A DNA stretch of 62,948 nt, taken from assembly GCF_018129025.1 (NCBI RefSeq), contig NZ_JAAEDI010000033.1, positions 1 to 62,948 on the forward strand, written 5' to 3'. A program made the position numbers and the translations under genes. The stretch is from Neoroseomonas terrae. GTDB taxonomy: Bacteria > Pseudomonadota > Alphaproteobacteria > Acetobacterales > Acetobacteraceae. The notes under the pieces are model-generated. The model was not told where the DNA came from and did no database searches. It was given only the letters and a program-made list of their open reading frames with translations. Below are positions 1 to 9,202 of this stretch, piece after piece (within the stretch, counting starts at the first letter, position 1; every line of letters begins with the position of its first letter).

Positions 1-1
1 C

Positions 2-1483
2 GAGGAAGCCGGCCGCGCCGAATCCCGCGCCCAGGCCGCCGAACACGCCGGCCGCGAGGCCCGCCGCACCGCCGAGGGCAACGCGAAGGGCGCGCGGCAG
101 CACGAATCCACCCTCGCCGCCCGCGCCGCCGAGGCGGAAAGCCGCCTCGCCGCGCTGGAACCGCAGCTTGCGCGCGTCGCCGCCGAACTGGCGGAAGCCG
201 AGGCGGGACAGGAAGCGGCCCTCGCCGCCGAGGCCGCCCTGCCCGACCTCGACGCCATGCGCTCAGCCGTCGCCGCCGCGCGCGACGCGCTGGCCGCCGC
301 CCGCGGCGCCGAGGTGCAGGCGCGCAGCGACATCGGCGCCCTGGCGAATGAGGGGGGCCGCGTCGCCGCCCGCCTCGCCGCGGTTGCCGAGGAAGCCGCG
401 CTCTGGACCACGCGCGGCGCCGATGCCGAGGCCCGCGTGATCGAGCTGCGCCGCCGCAGCGCCGAGGCCGAGACCGAACGCGACGGCGTGGCCGAAGCCC
501 CCGATGACGCCGCCGGCCGCCGCGCCCAGGCCGGCCGCCTGCTCGCGGAGTGCGAGGCAACCCACACCGCCGCCGCCGCCGCGCTCACCGCCGCCGAAAC
601 TGCCCTGCGCGACACCGCCGAAGCCCGCCGGAAGGCGGATTCGGCGTTTGCCGCGGCGCGCGAAACCCAGGTCCGCGCCGAGGGCGCCGCCGAGGCCGCC
701 GCCACCGCCGAGGACGCCGTCGCCGCCCGCATCGAGGAACGCCTCGGCGAGGATGCGGAACTGCCGCCGGCCCCCGAGGAACTCTCCGACGCCGCCGAGG
801 ATAAGGCCCGCCGCAAGGTCGAGCGCCTGGCCCGCGAGCGCGAGGAGATGGGCCCGGTCAACCTGCGCGCCGAGATCGAGGTGACGGAGATTGAGGACCG
901 CATCGGCCAGATCGGCACCGACCGGGACGAGGTGACAGCCGCCATCGCCAAGCTGCGCGGGTCCATCGGCCATCTGAACCGCGAAGGCCGCGAGCGGCTG
1001 CGCGACGTCTTCGACCGTGTGGATGCCGAGTTCCGCAACCTGTTCGCCCGGCTGTTCGGCGGCGGACGGGCACATCTGGCCCTCGTCGGGTCGGACGACC
1101 CGCTGGAAGCCGGGCTTGAGATCTACGCCGAACCTCCGGGGAAGAAGCTCTCCACGCTCTCGCTGCTGTCGGGCGGCGAGCAGGCGCTGACCGCACTCTC
1201 CCTCATCTTCGCAGTCTTCCGCTGCCAGCCCGCCCCGGTCTGCGTGCTGGACGAGGTGGATGCGCCGCTCGACGACGCGAATGTGGAGCGGCTGTGCGAC
1301 CTGCTGACGGCGATGGCTGCCGAGGCCGGCACGCGCTTCCTCGTCGTCACCCACCACCCGCTGACCATGGCGCGGATGCACCGGCTCTACGGCGTGACCA
1401 TGCAGGAACGCGGCGTGTCGCGACTGCTGAGCGTCGATCTCGGTCAGGCGGTCGAGCTGGCGGAAGGTCCGGTTACTGCCTAA
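2..1483 (+). CDS. smc: Chromosome segregation protein SMC, C-terminal part (5' truncated by window edge)
   Basis: The reading frame is open from the first bases of the window, so only the last 493 residues are present. SMC proteins are ATP-driven chromosome-organising proteins acting with ScpA/ScpB. The visible part begins in an Ala/Glu/Arg-rich coiled coil and ends in the C-terminal half of the ABC-type head. That head shows the signature LSGGEQALTALSL (from about nt 1166), the Walker B segment VCVLDEVDAPLDD and the H-loop VVTHHP. No defect is seen. The stop is TAA. Identity is certain at family level; the start lies outside the window. Confidence 0.95.
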   Translation, partial: EEAGRAESRAQAAEHAGREARRTAEGNAKGARQHESTLAARAAEAESRLAALEPQLARVAAELAEAEAGQEAALAAEAALPDLDAMRSAVAAARDALAAARGAEVQARSDIGALANEGGRVAARLAAVAEEAALWTTRGADAEARVIELRRRSAEAETERDGVAEAPDDAAGRRAQAGRLLAECEATHTAAAAALTAAETALRDTAEARRKADSAFAAARETQVRAEGAAEAAATAEDAVAARIEERLGEDAELPPAPEELSDAAEDKARRKVERLAREREEMGPVNLRAEIEVTEIEDRIGQIGTDRDEVTAAIAKLRGSIGHLNREGRERLRDVFDRVDAEFRNLFARLFGGGRAHLALVGSDDPLEAGLEIYAEPPGKKLSTLSLLSGGEQALTALSLIFAVFRCQPAPVCVLDEVDAPLDDANVERLCDLLTAMAAEAGTRFLVVTHHPLTMARMHRLYGVTMQERGVSRLLSVDLGQAVELAEGPVTA

Positions 1484-1578
1484 TCGCCATGTCGTCGCAC
1501 AGATGTGACGGATTGCCGCCAGATAACGCTTCGCTTACTGGCGCAGAGCTATCCAACCTGGGGTTGGAGTTATTCCCA

Positions 1579-2052
1579 ATGCCCGTCGCGCGACGCACGA
1601 TCCTTGCCGGTGCCGCTCTTCCCCGCGTCGCGCTGGCGTCGGGTGAACCATGCCTTGAGATCGGCGGCGCCATCGCGCCGCCGGCGCCGCGTCGCCTGAC
1701 GCTCTCGGAGATCGAGGCGCTGGGTGCCGCCGACCTTAGGACGCGGACGCCCTGGACGGTCGGGCCGCAGCACTTCAGCGGCCTTCCGCTCCGCCGGCTG
1801 CTTGACGCAGTGGAATCGCGAGGCAACCTGATCACCGCCTCGGCGTTGAATGACTACGCCTTCACTTCGCCGATTCAGGAGCTCCTCGACAGTGATGCCT
1901 TCCTGGCCACCCGCCTCGACGGTACGCCAGTCCCGGTTCGCCTCCGCGGCCCGTTCTGGATCGTCTTTCCGTGGTCCCGTCGGCCGGAGCTGGAGACGCC
2001 GACCAACCGGCGCCGCGCCGTCTGGCAGCTCAGCCGGCTCGAGATTCACTGA
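1579..2052 (+). CDS. Molybdopterin-dependent oxidoreductase-like domain protein, exported
   Basis: A 157-residue protein. It starts with MPVARRTILAGAALP, an Arg-Arg plus hydrophobic stretch resembling a short export signal. It continues with one compact domain (LTLSEIEALG, then GLPLRRLLDAV and a final RRAVWQLSRLEI) that resembles the sulfite-oxidase-type molybdopterin-binding fold found in small bacterial proteins. I chose the ATG at 1579 because the frame upstream has no signal-like sequence. It lies 47 bp before a GGDEF/EAL gene on the same strand, so the two may be co-transcribed. No cofactor cysteine is evident, so it may be a binding or sensor domain rather than an enzyme. The function is inferred. 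Confidence 0.7.
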   Translation: MPVARRTILAGAALPRVALASGEPCLEIGGAIAPPAPRRLTLSEIEALGAADLRTRTPWTVGPQHFSGLPLRRLLDAVESRGNLITASALNDYAFTSPIQELLDSDAFLATRLDGTPVPVRLRGPFWIVFPWSRRPELETPTNRRRAVWQLSRLEIH

Positions 2053-2099
2053 TGGGACCGCCGTGACCGCCACGCAGCCTCAGTGCCGCTGAAGACCGC

Positions 2100-4448
2100 A
2101 TGATGCCGGTCCGCTCGTCACGCTCCACAGTGCTTCTCTTTGGGGCCTCCCTCGCGGCGCTGGTCTTTGTCGCCTCCCTCGTCCTCTCCGCCCGTCAACT
2201 CGCCTCCCACAGCCAGCTCAACCCGGGCGGGCACCGGGTAGGTCTATGGGAGAGCAGCCAGGCCCTGCTCGAGGCGGCGCGGCTTGGTACCGAGGTCGAG
2301 CGCCTTGCCGCCGGCGTGCCCGGCGCCACGGCCGCGGTCGCCCTGCGCTACGAAATCCTCTGGAGCCGCCTCGTCGCCCTGCAGCAGGGGGACGGTGAAC
2401 AGCCGCCCTCGGCTGCCCTGCTGTCCGTGCGCGAGAGGCTGCCCACGCTGTTCGCCAGCCTCTCGACGATCGAGACGGTGGCCGAGGAACATCAGGCCGG
2501 CGACGCCGGGGCCATCGACCGCGCCCACGACACGCTCGGCGCGCTGGTGCTGCATCTGGGCGAGGCGAACCGCGAACTGCTGCACGACCAGCGCCGGGGC
2601 GCCGAGGCCGCCGCAGCCGGGCTGCGGCGGCTTCACAATGCCTTCGCGATCAGCCTGATCGGGCTGATCGTCAGCGCGACCGTGCTTTCGGCGCTGCTCT
2701 ACGTCCTGTGGCGGCGCGCCAGCAGCCTGCTGCGCCACGCCGAGGTCGCTCAGTCCCGCGCCGGCCAGTCCGAACGCCTGTTGCGCGTCGTGGTGGACGC
2801 CCTGCCGGTCATGGTCTCGGCCCATGACCGGGAAGGCCGCTTCGTCCTGGCGAATGCGGCGCTCGCCGGGTTCCATCGCACGACGGAGGCCGCGCTGCTC
2901 GGCCGCGACGTCGCCGAGGCCACCGGTACGGCGGAGGACACAGCCGACATCGCCGCCGCCTTGGCCGGCGGCACCCAGCTTCCCTTCCGCGAGGAAGCGG
3001 CGACGGGGCCGGACGGCACGCGGCGCATTCTGCTGACCACCGCCGCCCCGGTGGCCGACCCCGGCAGGCCGGCCTCGGCCGTCGTGCGCATCAGTCTCGA
3101 CATCTCCGAGCGCAAGGCGACGGAGGAGCAGATCCGCTACATGGCGGAGCATGATTCGCTGACCGGCCTCGCCAACCGGCTGCTTTTCACCCGCCGGCTG
3201 AACCACGCGCTGGCCGAAGGCGGCATGGTGGCGTTGCACCTGATCGACCTCGATGACTTCAAGGACGTCAACGACACGATGGGCCACGCGGCCGGCGACG
3301 CGCTGCTGCTGGCCGCAACGGGCCGGATGCGCGCCTGCCTCAGGTCGCAGGACATGCTGGCCCGCCTCGGCGGCGATGAGTTCGCCGTGGTGCAGACCGG
3401 CATCGCGGCGGTCGAGGAAGCCGATGCCGCCGCGGCGCGGCTCGGCCGGGCCCTCGGCGCGCCGTACTCGATCGATGGCGCCACCGTCTCGGTCGGCGCG
3501 AGCATCGGCATCGCCATCGGACCGGGCGAGGGCGCGGATGGCCCGCTGATGCTGCAGCGGGCGGATATCGCGCTGTACCGCGCCAAGGCCTCGGGCCGGG
3601 CGCAGGTGCGGCGCTTCTCCTCGACGATGGCAGCGGCGCTGATCGACCAGCGGCGGCTGGAGACGGATGTCCAGCAGGCGATGGCCCGCGCCGAGCTGCA
3701 CTTCGCATACCAGCCGAAGTTCCACCTGTCGGACCTGACCCTGAGCGGCTGCGAGGCGCTGCTGCGCTGGACGCACCCGACGCGCGGCGTGGTCCCGCCC
3801 AACGTCTTCGTCCCCGCCGCGGAACGCGCCGGCCTGTCGGTGCCGCTTGCCCGCTACACGCTGGAAATGGCGCTCCGCCAGCGGCAGGCCTGGCGCGAGG
3901 CCGGGCTCGACATCCCGGTGGCGGTGAACCTCTCTGCCCGCCACATCGTCTCCGGCCAGGCGCCGGAACTGCTCCGGGCCGCACTGGACGCGACCGGCTG
4001 CGACGTCGCCGGCATCGAGATCGAGGTGACCGAGGACGTCTTCATCCGCGACCCCGAGGCCGCCGCGACGACCCTCGCCCAGCTTCGCGAGATCGGCGTG
4101 AAGCTGGCGCTCGACGATTTCGGCACGGGCTACGCCTCGCTCGGCTACCTCCAGCAGCTGCCTTTCGATGTCATCAAGCTCGATCGGTCCTTCGTCGCGG
4201 GGCTCGGGGCGAGCGCGCGGACGGAGCGCATCGTCGATGCGGTGGCGCGCATCGCGCACGGCCTCGGCGCGCGGCTGGTGGCCGAGGGTGTCGAAAGCGC
4301 GGTACAGCTGGCCCGCCTGCGCGACATGAAATGCGACGAAGGCCAGGGCTATCTGCTCGGCCGGCCCATGGCACCCGAGGCCCTGGCCCGCATTGCCTCG
4401 CCCGAGGCGCGGAGTGACGTGCCGATACCGCTGGTTCCGGTCGACTGA
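2100..4448 (+). CDS. Membrane-anchored PAS-GGDEF-EAL cyclic-di-GMP protein
   Basis: A 782-residue protein predicted to make and/or degrade c-di-GMP. Two hydrophobic helices (about residues 10-30 and 181-203) flank a periplasmic sensor region. They are followed by a PAS-like domain (about 223-345), a GGDEF domain (about 355-515) and an EAL domain (about 530-770). The GGDEF motif is intact (RLGGDEFAVV), with an RxxD inhibitory site (RSQD) five residues upstream. The EAL domain keeps EALLRW, TEDVF, DDFGTGYAS and KLDRSFV, so both halves look catalytically competent. A second ATG follows immediately at 2103. The preceding molybdopterin-domain protein may be a partner in signal sensing, but that is inference. 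Confidence 0.93.
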   Translation: MMPVRSSRSTVLLFGASLAALVFVASLVLSARQLASHSQLNPGGHRVGLWESSQALLEAARLGTEVERLAAGVPGATAAVALRYEILWSRLVALQQGDGEQPPSAALLSVRERLPTLFASLSTIETVAEEHQAGDAGAIDRAHDTLGALVLHLGEANRELLHDQRRGAEAAAAGLRRLHNAFAISLIGLIVSATVLSALLYVLWRRASSLLRHAEVAQSRAGQSERLLRVVVDALPVMVSAHDREGRFVLANAALAGFHRTTEAALLGRDVAEATGTAEDTADIAAALAGGTQLPFREEAATGPDGTRRILLTTAAPVADPGRPASAVVRISLDISERKATEEQIRYMAEHDSLTGLANRLLFTRRLNHALAEGGMVALHLIDLDDFKDVNDTMGHAAGDALLLAATGRMRACLRSQDMLARLGGDEFAVVQTGIAAVEEADAAAARLGRALGAPYSIDGATVSVGASIGIAIGPGEGADGPLMLQRADIALYRAKASGRAQVRRFSSTMAAALIDQRRLETDVQQAMARAELHFAYQPKFHLSDLTLSGCEALLRWTHPTRGVVPPNVFVPAAERAGLSVPLARYTLEMALRQRQAWREAGLDIPVAVNLSARHIVSGQAPELLRAALDATGCDVAGIEIEVTEDVFIRDPEAAATTLAQLREIGVKLALDDFGTGYASLGYLQQLPFDVIKLDRSFVAGLGASARTERIVDAVARIAHGLGARLVAEGVESAVQLARLRDMKCDEGQGYLLGRPMAPEALARIASPEARSDVPIPLVPVD

Positions 4449-4501
4449 CCGACCGGCGGCGGCAATGCCGCGCAGACGCGCTGTTGCGGCGCGTCATGCG
4501 C

Positions 4502-4530
4502 TTGACAGTGCCAGGGGTCACCCCTAAAGC
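4502..4530 (+). promoter_or_regulatory. Predicted sigma-70-type promoter of the F0 ATP synthase operon
   Basis: A perfect TTGACA at 4502-4507 is followed after 17 bp by TAAAGC at 4525-4530. It lies 39 bp upstream of the atpI start in the 120-bp gap after the GGDEF/EAL gene. The -35 match and spacing are good; the -10 is weak. Confidence 0.45.
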
Positions 4531-4568
4531 CCGCCTGCCTTCCGGCGGAGCCCGCTAGGGAGCAGAGG

Positions 4569-4865
4569 TTGAACGAGCGCGACGGTTTCGAGAAGCGGTT
4601 GCGGCAGGCCAGGTCCGAACAGGGCCTGGACAAACCGCCCACGAGTGGCGGGGCGGTGCCGCAAAGCCCTTGGGGATACGGTCTGCGCGCGGGGGTCGAG
4701 GTCGTCTCGGCCCTGGTTGTCGGCATCGTGATCGGCTTCCTGCTCGATCGCTGGCTGGGAACCTGGCCCTGGCTCTTCCTGGTGTTCTTCGTCCTGGGCA
4801 GCGCGGCCGGGATCCTGAACGTCTATCGCCTGTTCAATCCACGTCCGCGCTCGCGCATGAAGTGA
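4569..4865 (+). CDS. atpI: ATP synthase accessory protein AtpI
   Basis: A 98-residue membrane protein with two hydrophobic segments (about residues 40-58 and 64-86) separated by a short polar turn (DRWLGTWPW), typical of AtpI/Atp1. The family helps assemble the c-ring of F-type ATP synthase. The start is TTG at 4569, supported by AGGGAG at 4557-4562. It opens the F0 operon and is followed 22 bp later by atpB. Confidence 0.88.
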   Translation: MNERDGFEKRLRQARSEQGLDKPPTSGGAVPQSPWGYGLRAGVEVVSALVVGIVIGFLLDRWLGTWPWLFLVFFVLGSAAGILNVYRLFNPRPRSRMK

Positions 4866-4887
4866 GAGATCGACGGGGGATCAGCCG

Positions 4888-5643
4888 GTGGCAGTCGAAG
4901 GCAAGACGATCGACGCTCTCAGCCAGTTCGAGCTGACGCCCATCCTGGGCGCGGTCGGCAAGGCCGTGTCCTTCAGCCAGTCGAACCTCTTCATGCTGGT
5001 AGCGGTGGCGCTGTCCGCCGGGCTGATGCTCGCCAGCGCCCGACGCGGCGCGCTCGTTCCGGGCCGGCTGCAGGCGCTCGGCGAATCCGCCTATGAATTC
5101 ATCGCCGGCATGGTGCGCGACCAGGTGGGCGACGAGGGCAAGAAGTACTTCCCCTTCGTCTTCTCGGTCTTCATGTTCGTGCTGTTCGGCAACCTGCTCG
5201 GCATGCTGCCCTACGCCTTCACCTTCACCTCCCACATCGCCGTGACGCTCGCGCTCGCCGTCGTGGTGTTCATCACGGTGACGGTGGTGGCGCTGATGCG
5301 CCACGGCATGCACTTCTTCTCCTACTTCTTCCCCGAGGGCGCGCCGGTCTGGCTGGCGCCGATCATCATCCCGGTCGAGGTCATCTCGTATTTCTCCCGG
5401 GTGGTGTCCCTCTCGGTGCGTCTGTTCGCCAACATGGTCGCCGGCCACGTCATGCTGAAGGTGTTCGCCACCTTCGTCGTGCTGCTGGGTGGCCTCGGCG
5501 CGGTGGGTCCCTTCGTGGCCGCCATGCCGCTGGCGGTGAACGTCGCCCTGGTGGGCTTCGAATTCCTGGTCGCGTTCCTGCAGGCTTACGTCTTCGCGAT
5601 CCTGACCAGCATCTACCTGCACGACGCGGTGCATCTGCACTGA
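4888..5643 (+). CDS. atpB: F0F1 ATP synthase subunit a
   Basis: A 251-residue integral membrane protein forming the stator proton half-channels. Several hydrophobic helices are visible, and the essential arginine lies in SLSVRLFANM (about residue 178). The start is GTG at 4888, after a GGGGATCAG region. It is the second gene of atpI-atpB-atpE-atpF'-atpF. The F1 genes (atpHAGDC) are not in this window, the usual alphaproteobacterial split arrangement. Confidence 0.96.
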   Translation: MAVEGKTIDALSQFELTPILGAVGKAVSFSQSNLFMLVAVALSAGLMLASARRGALVPGRLQALGESAYEFIAGMVRDQVGDEGKKYFPFVFSVFMFVLFGNLLGMLPYAFTFTSHIAVTLALAVVVFITVTVVALMRHGMHFFSYFFPEGAPVWLAPIIIPVEVISYFSRVVSLSVRLFANMVAGHVMLKVFATFVVLLGGLGAVGPFVAAMPLAVNVALVGFEFLVAFLQAYVFAILTSIYLHDAVHLH

Positions 5644-5718
5644 CCCGCCATGTGACCGGGGTGCGGTCGCACACGCGTTCGGACAGAAACTCCATCTGAG
5701 ACGGAAGGACGAGTAAAC

Positions 5719-5943
5719 ATGGAAGTCGCCGCTGCGAAGGCCCTCGGGGCCGGTATCGCCGTGATCGCGCTGTTCGGCGTGGGTCTCGGCATCGGCAACA
5801 TCTTCTCCTCGCTGATCACCAGCGTGGCGCGCAACCCGGGTGCCCGCGATGCGGTCTTCCCGATCGGCATTCTGGGCTTCGCCTTGACGGAAGCCGTCGC
5901 GCTCTTCGCGCTGCTGATCGCCTTCCTCATCCTGTTCGCCTGA
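5719..5943 (+). CDS. atpE: F0F1 ATP synthase subunit c
   Basis: A 74-residue hairpin of two transmembrane helices joined by the polar loop [10 protein letters not shown], the conserved c-subunit loop. The proton-binding carboxylate is Glu58 in [10 protein letters not shown]. Subunit c oligomerises into the rotating ring. A ribosome-binding site (GGAAGGACGAG) precedes the ATG. The family length of 74-75 residues fits alphaproteobacteria. Confidence 0.97.
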   Translation: MEVAAAKALGAGIAVIALFGVGLGIGNIFSSLITSVARNPGARDAVFPIGILGFALTEAVALFALLIAFLILFA

Positions 5944-6032
5944 TCCCGCAGCCCCGCGCCCGTCACCGGGCGCGGGGCGCGGTATCCACCCGGGAAGCCT
6001 CCCGGGTCTCTACGGCGAAGGAGACGACGGCG

Positions 6033-6635
6033 ATGCGCCGAGTGACGACATTGGCGGCGCTGGCTGCCACCCTGCCGATCGCGGCGATCGCGGCGCCCAC
6101 GGGCTCGATCCCCGTGGAAGGCATGCCGCAGCTCGCCTTCGGCCACCCCGAACAGGGCCCGCTGCTGATCGGCCAGATCGTCTGGCAGCTGATCATCTTC
6201 GGTGCGCTGGTCTACATCATGGCCTATGTCGCGCTGCCGCGCGTCGGCGCCGTGATCGAGAACCGCGCCGCCCGCATCAATGCCGACCTCGAGGCCGCGC
6301 AGGCCGCGAAGACCGAGGCCGACGCCGCCATGGCCGCCCACCGCGCCGCTACCGACCAGGCACGCGCCACGGCCCGCGCCGAGGTGGCCACCGCCATGCA
6401 GGCCGCCCAGGCCGAGAGCGACGCCAAGGCCGCCGCGCTGAATGAGCGGCTGAACGCCCAGATCGCCGAGGCCGAGGCCCGCATCGACGCGTCGCGCACC
6501 GCCGCGATGGGCGCGCTGCGCTCGGTCGCCACCGACACCACCGAGGCGCTGCTGACCAAGCTGGTTGGCCGGGTGGACCGCGCCGCGGTCGATGCGGCCG
6601 TGACGCGCGAACTCGCCGCGCGCGGGAGGGCGTGA
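6033..6635 (+). CDS. atpG: F0F1 ATP synthase subunit b'
   Basis: A 200-residue peripheral-stalk subunit. An N-terminal extension resembling a signal sequence (to about residue 22) precedes one transmembrane helix (QIVWQLIIFGALVYIMAYVAL, about 49-69). A long Ala/Glu-rich coiled coil follows. A separate b' next to b is characteristic of photosynthetic and alpha-class F0 operons. Naming varies (atpF', atpG or atpF2). It overlaps the next gene in a TGATG junction. Confidence 0.92.
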   Translation: MRRVTTLAALAATLPIAAIAAPTGSIPVEGMPQLAFGHPEQGPLLIGQIVWQLIIFGALVYIMAYVALPRVGAVIENRAARINADLEAAQAAKTEADAAMAAHRAATDQARATARAEVATAMQAAQAESDAKAAALNERLNAQIAEAEARIDASRTAAMGALRSVATDTTEALLTKLVGRVDRAAVDAAVTRELAARGRA

Positions 6636-7141
6636 TGCACAGCTACGAACACTTCTGGCTCGATCCGAAGTTCTGGGTCGCCGTTTCCTTCGTCCTGTTC
6701 TTCCTGCTGCTCGGCAAGAAGCTGTGGGGCGCGATCGGCGGGGCGCTGGACGGCAAGGCCGAGACGATCCGCAAGCAGCTCGCCGAAGCGTCGCGCCTGC
6801 GCGCTGAGGCCGAGCAGATGCTGAAGGACGCTGAGGCCGAGCGCGCGACCGCCGCGAAGGACGCGGAGGAGCTGCTGGCCCGCGCGACCGCCGAGGCCGA
6901 GCGCGTCGGGGCCGCCGCTGCGGCCGAGGCCGAGGCCGCCGCGAAGCGTCGCGAGCGGATGGCGCTCGACCGCATTGCCGCCGCTGAGGCAAGCGCCGTC
7001 GCCGACGTGCGCAACGCCGCCGCCGACATCGCCGGCGCCGCCGCCCGCGCGGTGCTGACCGAGACGCTGGATGCCCGCGCCGACGCGGCGCTGGTGGACC
7101 AGAGCGTGACCGAACTGCCGAAGGCGCTGCGCGCGGCCTGA
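6635..7141 (+). CDS. atpF: F0F1 ATP synthase subunit b
   Basis: A 168-residue protein with one N-terminal transmembrane segment (FWVAVSFVLFFLLLGKKLW) and a long alanine/glutamate coiled coil, forming the peripheral stalk with b'. I chose the ATG at 6635, which shares its A with the stop of the preceding gene and has GGGAGGG at 6625-6631. An in-frame GTG at 6632 is the alternative. It is the last gene of the operon and is followed by a strong hairpin terminator. Confidence 0.93.
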   Translation: MHSYEHFWLDPKFWVAVSFVLFFLLLGKKLWGAIGGALDGKAETIRKQLAEASRLRAEAEQMLKDAEAERATAAKDAEELLARATAEAERVGAAAAAEAEAAAKRRERMALDRIAAAEASAVADVRNAAADIAGAAARAVLTETLDARADAALVDQSVTELPKALRAA

Positions 7142-7164
7142 CCGCGACGGCCCGTTCCATGCTC

Positions 7165-7203
7165 AGCGGCCCGGCGCGAAAGCGTCGGGCCGCTTTCATT
7201 TTG
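7165..7203 (+). terminator. Rho-independent terminator of the F0 operon
   Basis: AGCGGCCCGGCGC, a GAAA loop and GCGTCGGGCCGCT form a 13-bp stem with one mismatch, followed by TTCATTTT. It begins 24 bp after the atpF stop. Confidence 0.85.
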
Positions 7204-7314
7204 GCAGGGGCTATTCGCTCACCGATTGAACGCTGTTGTTTACGACACCGTGCCCTTTTTTTCCTGCGTCTGATGGGTCAGCATCCCGCGCACTGAACTC
7301 TCGGGACATGCTCC

Positions 7315-8889
7315 ATGACGCTTCGCATCACCCTCGCCGCGGCGCTGCTCGCCGGCACCGCGATGGCCGCGCAGGCCAACAACTTCCGCTGGGCCAATGA
7401 CGGCGACGTCAACTCGATGGACCCGTACACGCGGCAGGAGACCTTCCTGCTGTCCTTCAACGCGAACATCTATGAGCCGCTGGTCCGTCGCGACGCCGAG
7501 ATGCGCATCGAGCCCGCGCTGGCCGAGCGCTGGGAGAACCCCTCGCCCACCGTCTGGCGCTTTCATCTGCGCCGCGGCGTGAAGTTCTCCGACGGTACGC
7601 CTTTCACTGCCGGTGACGTCGTCTTCAGCGCCGAGCGCGCCCGTGGCCCCGGTTCCAACATCCAGGGCGTCCTCGCCTCGGTGAAGGAGATCCGCGCCAT
7701 CGACGACCACACGGTCGAGTTCGAGACGACCGTGCCGAACCCGATCCTGCTGCAGGAAATCACCAACTGGGGGATCATGTCGCGCGCCTGGGCGACGCAG
7801 CACAACGCTCAGCGCCCCGCCGACCTGACCGCGGCCGGCGAGAACTTCGCCACCCGCAACGCGATGGGCACCGGCCCCTTCCTGCTGCAATCGCGCGAGC
7901 CCGACCGCCGCACCGTGCTGGTGCCGAACCCCGGCTGGTGGGACACCCCGCGCCACAACATCACGCGCGCCGAACTGAACGTGATCTCCAACGACGCGAC
8001 GCGCGTCGCGGCCCTGCTCTCGGGCGAGATGGACTTCCTCTACACCGTGCCGCCGCAGGACGTGGAGCGCATCCGCCGTTCCCCAGGCGTGTCGATCATG
8101 CAGGGGCCGGAGCTGCGCACGATCTTCCTCGGCATGGACCAGATGCGGCCGCAGCTGCTGAAGTCCGACGTGCGGGGCAAGAACCCGTTCCAGGACGTGC
8201 GCGTGCGCCGCGCCATGCTGCTCGCGATCGACGCCAACGCCATCCAGCGGACGGTGATGCGCGGGCAGTCGCGGCCGTCGAACCTGCTCTATGGCCCCGG
8301 CGTGAACGGCTTCCTCGAAGCCGACGACCAGCGCCCCGCCGTGAACGTCACGGAGGGTCGCCGCCTGCTGACCGAGGCCGGCTATCCGAACGGCTTCGGC
8401 GTGACGCTCGACTGCCCGAACGACCGCTATGTGAATGACGAGGCGATCTGCACGGCGGTGACGGCGATGCTGGCGCGCGTCGGCATCCGCGTGACGCTCG
8501 CGGCGCAGACCCGCGCGCGCTACTTCGCCGAGATCAACGCGCCGCGCTTCAACACCTCCTTCTACATGCTCGGCTGGACGCCCTCGACGGGCGATGCGCA
8601 CAACGCCTTCTACAATCTGGCGGCGACGCGCGACGGCGCGCGCGGCGTGTTCAACAGCGCGGGCTACTCCAATCCGCGCTTCGACACGCTGGTAGACCGC
8701 ATCGCCGTGGAAACGGACACGGCGCAGCGCCAGCGCCTGATTAGCGAAGCAAGCCAGGTGCTCCGCGACGACGTGGCGTTCATCCCGCTGCACCAGCAGC
8801 AGATCGTCTGGGCGGTGCGGCAGGGCTGGACGGTGGTGCAGACGGCGGACAACTACTTCCAGCTGCGGCACGTGCGGCACGGGCAGTGA
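7315..8889 (+). CDS. ABC transporter substrate-binding protein, family 5 (peptide/solute type)
   Basis: A 524-residue exported protein with a cleavable signal peptide (MTLRITLAAALLAGTAMAAQA). The mature part has the family-5 binding-protein pattern: NSMDPYT near the start, an LAERW segment, HLRRGVKFSDG (about residue 87), and DVRVRRAMLLAID in the second lobe. The family delivers di/oligopeptides or related solutes to an inner-membrane permease. No permease or ATPase genes are adjacent, so it is an orphan here and the substrate is unknown. The next gene is convergent. Confidence 0.88.
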   Translation: MTLRITLAAALLAGTAMAAQANNFRWANDGDVNSMDPYTRQETFLLSFNANIYEPLVRRDAEMRIEPALAERWENPSPTVWRFHLRRGVKFSDGTPFTAGDVVFSAERARGPGSNIQGVLASVKEIRAIDDHTVEFETTVPNPILLQEITNWGIMSRAWATQHNAQRPADLTAAGENFATRNAMGTGPFLLQSREPDRRTVLVPNPGWWDTPRHNITRAELNVISNDATRVAALLSGEMDFLYTVPPQDVERIRRSPGVSIMQGPELRTIFLGMDQMRPQLLKSDVRGKNPFQDVRVRRAMLLAIDANAIQRTVMRGQSRPSNLLYGPGVNGFLEADDQRPAVNVTEGRRLLTEAGYPNGFGVTLDCPNDRYVNDEAICTAVTAMLARVGIRVTLAAQTRARYFAEINAPRFNTSFYMLGWTPSTGDAHNAFYNLAATRDGARGVFNSAGYSNPRFDTLVDRIAVETDTAQRQRLISEASQVLRDDVAFIPLHQQQIVWAVRQGWTVVQTADNYFQLRHVRHGQ

Positions 8890-9202
8890 ATCGCGACGGC
8901 TCTGGCCGTTTTGCCAGGGCCGATGCTTCCGCTGTTGTCGTTGGAGGGGCTTTGCCCCTCCAAACCTCCCCAGCAAAGGCCGAAGGGCCTTTGCAAACCT
9001 TCATTTGGTACCGTGCGCCACGGCGGGAACGATGCCGAAGCCGGCTCTTGCGCACGAAGCGCCGGGCAGCAACCCCGCCACGCGTAGCACCAACAGATTG
9101 CGGTCCAGGGGGTCCAACCCCCTGGCGGGGTGGTTCGGAGGGGCAGCGCCCCTCCGATCTCCTGACTGCAGGGGAGGATCAGTCACCCCTCCGCACCGTC
9201 CC
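8890..9202. repeat. Convergent intergenic region with two paired-hairpin repeat modules
   Basis: This 313-bp stretch has no gene. Module 1 (forward): hairpin TTGGAGGGGC/GCCCCTCCAA at 8941-8963, a short linker, then GCAAAGGCC/GGCCTTTGC at 8973-8994. Module 2 (reverse orientation): CCAGGGGG/CCCCCTGG at 9105-9125, then TCGGAGGGGC/GCCCCTCCGA at 9135-9157. Stems are perfect, with 3-5 nt loops. The same module recurs at other convergent junctions in this window, so it is read as a dispersed repeat likely acting as a bidirectional terminator. The terminator role is inference; no T-tract is present. Confidence 0.8.

Noticed and set aside
263..1381. Long open frame on the minus strand opposite smc
   Set aside because: It mirrors the codon bias of a GC-rich coding strand; the plus-strand SMC is unmistakable.
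2244..4259. 671-codon minus-strand frame opposite the GGDEF/EAL gene
   Set aside because: Shadow frame; low-complexity Arg/Gly/His content and no domain.
8941..9157. CRISPR-like repeat array
   Set aside because: The hairpins are paired modules without regular spacers; no cas genes are in the window.
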